From Phenylobacterium deserti (GTDB taxonomy: Bacteria > Pseudomonadota > Alphaproteobacteria > Caulobacterales > Caulobacteraceae), in contig CALQQB010000006.1 in assembly GCA_943332615.1 (NCBI GenBank), forward strand, positions 43,348 through 107,347: a stretch of DNA of 64,000 bases, written 5' to 3'. Within the stretch, counting starts at the first letter, position 1, and every line of letters begins with the position of its first letter. Both the position numbers and the translations under genes were made by a program. Under the pieces are notes generated by a model. That model did not search any database and was not told the DNA's origin. It was given only the letters and a program-made list of their open reading frames with translations. Below are positions 59,015-64,000 of the stretch, piece after piece.

Positions 59015-60421
59015 ATGGCTATGAAACTTCCCCGCATCTTCCGGACTACGCCGTTCCGGCTGACGCTGCTGATCCTGGCGCTGTTCGCCAGCGCCGCCTT
59101 CGCGTTCCTGGCCTACATCTATGTGGCCACCGCCGGCGAGGCGACGCGGCGGACGGACCAGGAGATCAAGCGCGAGATGCGCAGCCTGGTGGATGTCTAT
59201 GACCGGGCCGGGCTGGACGCCGTGAACCAGTCGCTGATCGAGCGTGCGGCTAGCGAGAAGCCGTTCCTCTACCTGCTGCTCACCAAGGACGGGCGGCGCA
59301 TCTCCGGCTCCATCGAGGAAAGCCCCGTCGATGGCTTCACCGGCGCGCCCAAGAACGCCACCTTCCAGGTCACCGACATCGACGCCCAGGGCCGCGAGAT
59401 GAAGCACCCGGCCCGTGGCCTGCAGGAGCGGCTGAAGGGCGGGGAAATCCTGTTCGTCGGCGCCGACGCCGGCGAGGACGAGGCCTATGTCGGCAAGATC
59501 GTCGGCGCCCTGCGCGCGGCCGGCCTGCTAGTGGTGATCCTGGGCCTGGGCGTGGGCGTGTTGGTCAGTCGCAACGTCTCGCGCGCCATGAGCGACCTGA
59601 TCAACGTCGTCGAGCGGGTGCGGAATGGCGAGTCCGGGGTGCGCGCCCGGGTGCGTGGCACCCGCGACGAGTTCGACGAACTGGCCCAGGGCGTCAACGA
59701 TATGCTGGACCGGCTTGAGCGGTCGATGGCGGGGCACAAGCACGCCGGCGACGCCATCGCCCACGACCTGCGCTCGCCGCTCACCCGCCTGCGCGCCCGC
59801 CTGGAGGCCGCCTACATCGACGTGGAGGCTGGCAAGGGCGACGCCGAGGAAGCCCTGGCCCAGGCGCTCACCGATACCGACGGGGTGCTGAAGACTTTCG
59901 GCGCGGTGCTGTCCATCGCCCGGCTGCAGGCGGCCGGCGAGGCGCCCAATCCGGTGGTGTTCGATCCTGCGGAACTGGGCGCCGACATGGCCGAGCTCTA
60001 CGAGCCGGTCTGCGAGGACAAGGACATCGACTTCTCCGCCGAAATCGCCCGCGATCTCAGTATCCGCGGCAATCGCGAGTTCCTGGCCCAAGCGATCGCC
60101 AACCTGCTCGACAACGCCGTGAAATACACGCCCTCAGGCGGGGCGATCATGCTGCGGGTGCGCCGACGGTCTTCCGGCGAGGTGGAATACTCCGTCACCG
60201 ACACCGGCCCCGGCGTGCCCGACGAGGATCGTGAGCGAGTCATCCAGCGCTTCGTCCGCCTTGAGAACAGCCGCAACGAGCCTGGGGCCGGCCTGGGACT
60301 GTCACTGGTGGCAGCGGTGGCCGAGGCGCACGGCGGCCGGCTGGAACTGTCCGAAGGGCCGGGCAAGGTGGGCGAGATGGGCCCGGGGCTAAGGGTGGCG
60401 TTCATCCTGCCGCGGCCGTAG
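59015..60421 (+). CDS. Sensor histidine kinase (HAMP)
   Basis: DAIAHDLRSPLTRLRARLE H-box, NLLDNAVKYTP, GAGLGLSLVAAVAEAHGG. Confidence 0.95.
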   Translation: MAMKLPRIFRTTPFRLTLLILALFASAAFAFLAYIYVATAGEATRRTDQEIKREMRSLVDVYDRAGLDAVNQSLIERAASEKPFLYLLLTKDGRRISGSIEESPVDGFTGAPKNATFQVTDIDAQGREMKHPARGLQERLKGGEILFVGADAGEDEAYVGKIVGALRAAGLLVVILGLGVGVLVSRNVSRAMSDLINVVERVRNGESGVRARVRGTRDEFDELAQGVNDMLDRLERSMAGHKHAGDAIAHDLRSPLTRLRARLEAAYIDVEAGKGDAEEALAQALTDTDGVLKTFGAVLSIARLQAAGEAPNPVVFDPAELGADMAELYEPVCEDKDIDFSAEIARDLSIRGNREFLAQAIANLLDNAVKYTPSGGAIMLRVRRRSSGEVEYSVTDTGPGVPDEDRERVIQRFVRLENSRNEPGAGLGLSLVAAVAEAHGGRLELSEGPGKVGEMGPGLRVAFILPRP

Positions 60422-60427
60422 GCATTC

Positions 60428-60461
60428 TTGACAAATTTGCCAACGAGGTATCGTCGTTGGC
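60428..60461 (+). promoter_or_regulatory. parD promoter/operator candidate
   Basis: TTGACA (60428-60433) followed by GCCAACGA-GGTATCG-TCGTTGGC perfect 8-bp inverted repeat (60439-60461) ending at the start codon. Confidence 0.6.
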
Positions 60462-60668
60462 ATGAGCACCATGAACATCTCATTGCCCGAAGGAGTGAAG
60501 GCCTTCGTCGATGCGCAGGTGGCCGAGCGGGGGTTCGCGACCAGCAGCGGGTTCATCCGAGAGCTCATTCGGCGCGAGTGGGAGAACCACAAGCTCCGCG
60601 CGCTGATCGCCGAGGCGTTGGTCCCGGCGTGGGGGCGTCTCGCCGCCGGCTGCCCCCACACTCCGTAA
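60462..60668 (+). CDS. ParD-family antitoxin, orphan (no parE downstream)
   Basis: MNISLPEGVKAFVDAQVAERGFATSSGFIRELIRREWE ribbon-helix-helix; unusual C-terminus. Confidence 0.85.
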   Translation: MSTMNISLPEGVKAFVDAQVAERGFATSSGFIRELIRREWENHKLRALIAEALVPAWGRLAAGCPHTP

Positions 60669-60739
60669 ACCTCTCCCAGTGCAGAGTGCCGCCTTGGATA
60701 CCGTCGGCGGAAGCCACCGGCGCGGGGGCGAGGAAACGC

Positions 60740-62410
60740 ATGGCGGCGGCTGAAGGCGCAGCACGGGGAACGGCGGCGAGCGCGGCGCCCGCCCGTGCGC
60801 CGACGTCGGGCGGCGCGCCCAGCATGCTGCAGCTGCTCAGCTTCATTTTCGCCAGCGCCGACATGGTGATGGAGATCGCCGCGGACGGGCAGGTGACCTT
60901 CGCGACCGGGGCCGCGCAGCGCCTGCTGGGCCGCACCGCCGACAGCCTGGTGGGATGCGCCTGGCGCGACCTGATCGCCCCGGCCGAAGTGGAGTTGGTC
61001 GAGGCGGCGCTGCAGGATCTGGGGCCCGGCGAGCGCCGCGGGCCGTTCCGGATCGAGCTGGCCTCCCCGCGCGGGCCGCAGCCGGCGACCTTGTCGCTGT
61101 TCCAGGTGCCGCAGCGCAATGACCGGACCTCAGTGGCGCTGAGTGTCTGCCACCCCAGCTTCGCCCAGGTGCCGACGGACGCCGCCGGCCTGGCCAGCCG
61201 CGACGACTTCGAGGCGGCGGCCACGACCCTTTTGAAGGATGCCGAGCGCGCGGGGCTGCCGCTGCAGATCGACCTGCTGGAATTCTCGGGCCTGACCAAG
61301 TCGCTGGAAGCCATGGCGCCCTCCGAGGCCGAGGTGACCCGGCGCAAGTTCGCCGCGGTACTGCGCGCGGCCTCGTACGGCGGCCTGCCGGCGGCGGCGC
61401 TGGGCGGCGACCGCTTCGCCCTGGTGCGCTCGGGCAAGGGCAATCCGGAGGGCCTGAGCCTGAGGGTGCGCGAGGTGGCGGGCGCGGGCGTGCAGATGAT
61501 GGCGGGGGAGCTGGCGCTGGACGCGCGCTCGCCCGGCGAGAGCCTGCGGGCGATCCACTACGCCCTGGGCCGGTGCATCGAGGAGGGCCCCTCGGCGGCG
61601 GCCAACAGCTTTGAGGCAGCGCTGCGCCAGACGGTAAGTGAATCCGCGCGGTTCAAGGACCTGCTGAGAAACGGCGCCTTCGACCTAGTCTACCAGCCGG
61701 TGGTCGATTTGAAGACGCGCAAGCTGCACCACTATGAGGCCCTGACCCGCTTCGAGGGCGGCGGCGGGCCCGCGGCGACCATCAAGCTGGCCGAGGAACT
61801 GGGCCTGGTGATGCAGTTCGACCTGACCATCGTGCGCATGGTGGCGGCGGTGCTGAGCGAGAGCCCCTCCGACGTGCGGGTGGCGGCCAACGTCAGCGGC
61901 TATTCGCTGATGCGGCCCGGGTTCGTGGACGAGGTGCTGAAGGTGACGGCCCACACGCCCAGCCTGCGCAAACGTTTGCTGCTGGAGGTGACCGAGAGCC
62001 ACAAGCTGGACGATCTGGACGCCGCCAACGCCCTGGTGCAGCAACTGCGCGTCGGCGGGCACGAGGTTTGCCTGGACGACTTCGGCGCAGGGTCGGCGTC
62101 GCTGGATTACCTGCGCCGGCTTGAGACCGACGTGGTGAAATTCGATGGCCGCTTCGTGCGCTCGCTGGAGACCCGGCCGCGGGATGTGACGCTGTTGAAG
62201 CGGCTGTCGGAGCTGTGCCGAGAGCTGGGTATATCGACGGTGGCGGAGATGATCGAGACCGAAGAGGTGGCCAAGCTGGCCGCCGACGCCGGTGTCGAGT
62301 TTGGCCAGGGGTGGCTGTTCGGACGGCCGGTATCGACCCCCGTGAGTCAGGCGCGAGGGCCCAATCCGGTAGCTGCGCGGCGCAAAGGCGTCACAGAGAG
62401 CTGGGGCTAA
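60740..62410 (+). CDS. EAL-domain c-di-GMP phosphodiesterase with N-terminal PAS-like region
   Basis: YEALTRF, NVSGYS, LLEVTES, LDDFGAGSASLDYL, VKFDG, FGQGWLFGRP. Confidence 0.9.
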   Translation: MAAAEGAARGTAASAAPARAPTSGGAPSMLQLLSFIFASADMVMEIAADGQVTFATGAAQRLLGRTADSLVGCAWRDLIAPAEVELVEAALQDLGPGERRGPFRIELASPRGPQPATLSLFQVPQRNDRTSVALSVCHPSFAQVPTDAAGLASRDDFEAAATTLLKDAERAGLPLQIDLLEFSGLTKSLEAMAPSEAEVTRRKFAAVLRAASYGGLPAAALGGDRFALVRSGKGNPEGLSLRVREVAGAGVQMMAGELALDARSPGESLRAIHYALGRCIEEGPSAAANSFEAALRQTVSESARFKDLLRNGAFDLVYQPVVDLKTRKLHHYEALTRFEGGGGPAATIKLAEELGLVMQFDLTIVRMVAAVLSESPSDVRVAANVSGYSLMRPGFVDEVLKVTAHTPSLRKRLLLEVTESHKLDDLDAANALVQQLRVGGHEVCLDDFGAGSASLDYLRRLETDVVKFDGRFVRSLETRPRDVTLLKRLSELCRELGISTVAEMIETEEVAKLAADAGVEFGQGWLFGRPVSTPVSQARGPNPVAARRKGVTESWG

Positions 62411-62494
62411 ACGTCCGCCACTTAGGCGCTTCATCGCGGTTAGATTCGTCCACGAAACGTTCCAGCGTCCGGGGGCGTGGCCTGAAGGTGGCGC

Positions 62495-62893
62495 TCAGGC
62501 GTTGAGGGCCGAGACCAGGCCGAGGTGCTCCACGAAGGGGTCGAAGTCGCGGTCACTGTACAGCAACGCCAAACCGTTGGCGAGACAGCGGGTGGCGATG
62601 AGCGTGTCGATCGTCTTGCGGACCGTGACCCCACGGCCGCGTAAGGTGCGGAAATTGCGCGCGGCCTGGATCGCTATGTCCCGGCCGCCGATCTCGATGA
62701 TGTCCATCGCGCCCAACAGGCGTAGGCCGTTGTCAAAAGCCGCCAGGCTGGTGAAGCCCTGCAGCACCTCGGTCAGGACGAGGTCGCCGGTGAACAGCAG
62801 GTCCGTTCCGAGCAGTTGGTCGAGGCGGTCGGACTCGGGGGTGGCGATCCCTCTAAAATAATCGATCCAGACGCTGGAATCGACCAGCGTCAC
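62495..62893 (-). CDS. vapC: VapC-type PIN-domain toxin
   Basis: MTLVDSSVWIDYFRG, TEVLQGF, RKTIDTLIATRCL, YSDRDFDPF PIN acidic residues. Confidence 0.92.
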   Translation of the reverse strand: MTLVDSSVWIDYFRGIATPESDRLDQLLGTDLLFTGDLVLTEVLQGFTSLAAFDNGLRLLGAMDIIEIGGRDIAIQAARNFRTLRGRGVTVRKTIDTLIATRCLANGLALLYSDRDFDPFVEHLGLVSALNA

Positions 62894-63084
62894 CGGTCGA
62901 TTCGCATCGCTTCCAGGTCACCATCCCACGCGAGCTTGCCGCGGAAGGCCCGGATTTCCGCCTGCCGCTGAAGCCGCAACAGGGTCTTCAAGCCCAACTC
63001 CACCGCTTCCCGCTTGGTCTTGAGGCCGGTCGCGCGAAGGGTTTCCGACATCAGATGGTCGTCGATAACGATGTTGGTGCGCAT
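62890..63084 (-). CDS. vapB: VapB-type antitoxin
   Basis: MRTNIVIDDHLMSETLRATGLKTKREAVELGLKTLLRLQRQAEIRAFRGKLAWDGDLEAMR; ATGA overlap with vapC. Confidence 0.93.
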   Translation of the reverse strand: MRTNIVIDDHLMSETLRATGLKTKREAVELGLKTLLRLQRQAEIRAFRGKLAWDGDLEAMRIDR

Positions 63085-63086
63085 CG

Positions 63087-63116
63087 ATGTGTATCCAAGA
63101 AGATTTTTATACACAT
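63087..63116 (-). promoter_or_regulatory. vapB operator candidate
   Basis: ATGTGTAT (63087-63094) / ATACACAT (63109-63116), 14-nt spacer, immediately upstream of vapB ATG. Confidence 0.6.
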
Positions 63117-63269
63117 AGATGATGTCGCCGAGGATCACAATGTTCTTCTTTTATTCCACACGCTGGGGCCGGTAAGCCGGAACGGCATGAGGTTGGCGGC
63201 CCGCCCCCTTGGGCCCAGGCGCGGGCGTCTCTATGTAGCCGACTTCAAACCTTCGCCTTGGAGCCTTGC

Positions 63270-63797
63270 ATGTCCGTGTCGTTCTACGATGTCTCGATCC
63301 CGACCTACCTCAGCACCCTGAAGAACCTGGCGGCGATCCTGGAGAAGACGGAGGCGCATGCGAAGGCGGGTGGGGTCGATCCGGCAAGCTACCTGGACGT
63401 GAAGCTGGCGCCCGACATGGCGGTCTTCACCCGCCAGATTCAAATGGCCAGCGACGCGGCCAAGGGCGGCGTGGCCCGGCTGGCCGCCGTGCCGCCGCCC
63501 AGCTATGCAGACACCGAGACCACCTGGGCGGAGGTGAAGGAACGCATCGCCAAGACCATCGCCTTCGTGGCTTCGATCAAACCTGAGCAGGTGAACGGCG
63601 CCGAAAGCCGTACAATTGAGCTGCCGCTCCCGGGGCGGACGATGACGTTCACGGGGGTAGATTTCCTGAACCAGTTCTCACTGCCGAACTTCTTCTTCCA
63701 CGTCGTGACGGCCTACGGCCTGCTGCGCAGCCAGGGCGTACCGCTAGGCAAGATGGACTATCTGGCCGGCGCGCGGGCGGCGGAACTGGCGGCATAG
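63270..63797 (+). CDS. DUF1993 family protein
   Basis: SVSFYDVSIPTYLSTLKNLAAILEKTEAHA...NFFFHVVTAYGLLRSQGVPLGKMDYL. Confidence 0.88.
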   Translation: MSVSFYDVSIPTYLSTLKNLAAILEKTEAHAKAGGVDPASYLDVKLAPDMAVFTRQIQMASDAAKGGVARLAAVPPPSYADTETTWAEVKERIAKTIAFVASIKPEQVNGAESRTIELPLPGRTMTFTGVDFLNQFSLPNFFFHVVTAYGLLRSQGVPLGKMDYLAGARAAELAA

Positions 63798-63806
63798 GGT
63801 AGCGCC

Positions 63807-63843
63807 TTCCCCTCCCCCGTCTGAACAGGCACGGGGAGGGGAA
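63807..63843. repeat. Palindromic intergenic repeat
   Basis: TTCCCCTCCCCCGT ... ACGGGGAGGGGAA. Confidence 0.75.
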
Positions 63844-63851
63844 GCGAACTA

Positions 63852-64000
63852 TGTCCTGACCGGATAGAGGGGTGACGGAATCGACCGGAAGGATGGGTGA
63901 CAGTTCTCTGTCGGTAGGGGGACTTGCCGATGCCTTGGTTGGAGAGCTGCGCCATGGATCAGCGCGTGGGGTTCATTGCCGATTGGCTGAGCGGGCTATG
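63852..64000 (+). mobile_element. 5' end of an IS481-like insertion sequence, truncated by window edge
   Basis: Non-coding end TGTCCTGACCGGATAGAGGGGTGACGG followed by transposase start MPWLESCAMDQRVGFIADWLSGL (CDS from 63930). Confidence 0.75.
63930..64000 (+). CDS. IS481-family transposase, N-terminal fragment
   Basis: MPWLESCAMDQRVGFIADWLSGL resembles IS481/integrase-core transposase N-termini (MPW..T.M.QR..F). Confidence 0.72.
   Translation, partial: MPWLESCAMDQRVGFIADWLSGL

Overview
GC-rich alphaproteobacterial chromosome segment. It looks Caulobacterales-like (Phenylobacterium/Caulobacter type): Flp pilin plus CpaA, MucR, DivJ/PleC-type kinases, a CtrA-like box and a ccmIEFH operon. 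This placement is inferred from gene content only. Most of the window is ordinary housekeeping and metabolic content: 3'-end of ruvC, MCP, nitroreductase, pepA, kdsB, pheA, nudC, a YghU-like GST, folE2, prfC, rsmC-like and rsuA-like genes, an NMT1-type ABC transporter, uup, ccmIEFH, HtrA and several two-component systems. The most interesting locus is 21.6-24.6 kb. There a MerR/B12-binding regulator carries the W-x9-EH and E-x-H-x-x-G motifs of CarH/LitR adenosylcobalamin photoreceptors. It is divergent from a tightly packed folE2-DUF3429-SDR cluster, and the intergenic region has two matching TGTC-N3-GACA sites, suggesting a B12/light-controlled operon. Other notable items: a perfect 31-bp inverted repeat at 46.6 kb; several MITE/REP-like palindromic intergenic elements, one inserted between a response regulator and its kinase; two near-perfect tandem hairpins at 48.3 kb; a promoter with a consensus CtrA box and a perfect 10+10 bp palindrome before an uncharacterised gene; an orphan ParD with its own operator and no ParE; a VapBC module; phage terminase-like remnants flanking a nitroreductase; a decayed GNAT gene; an uncharacterised HEVLE-motif protein; and the 5' end of an IS481-type element at the right edge. 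All calls come from reading the sequence and ORF track; no database search was run.
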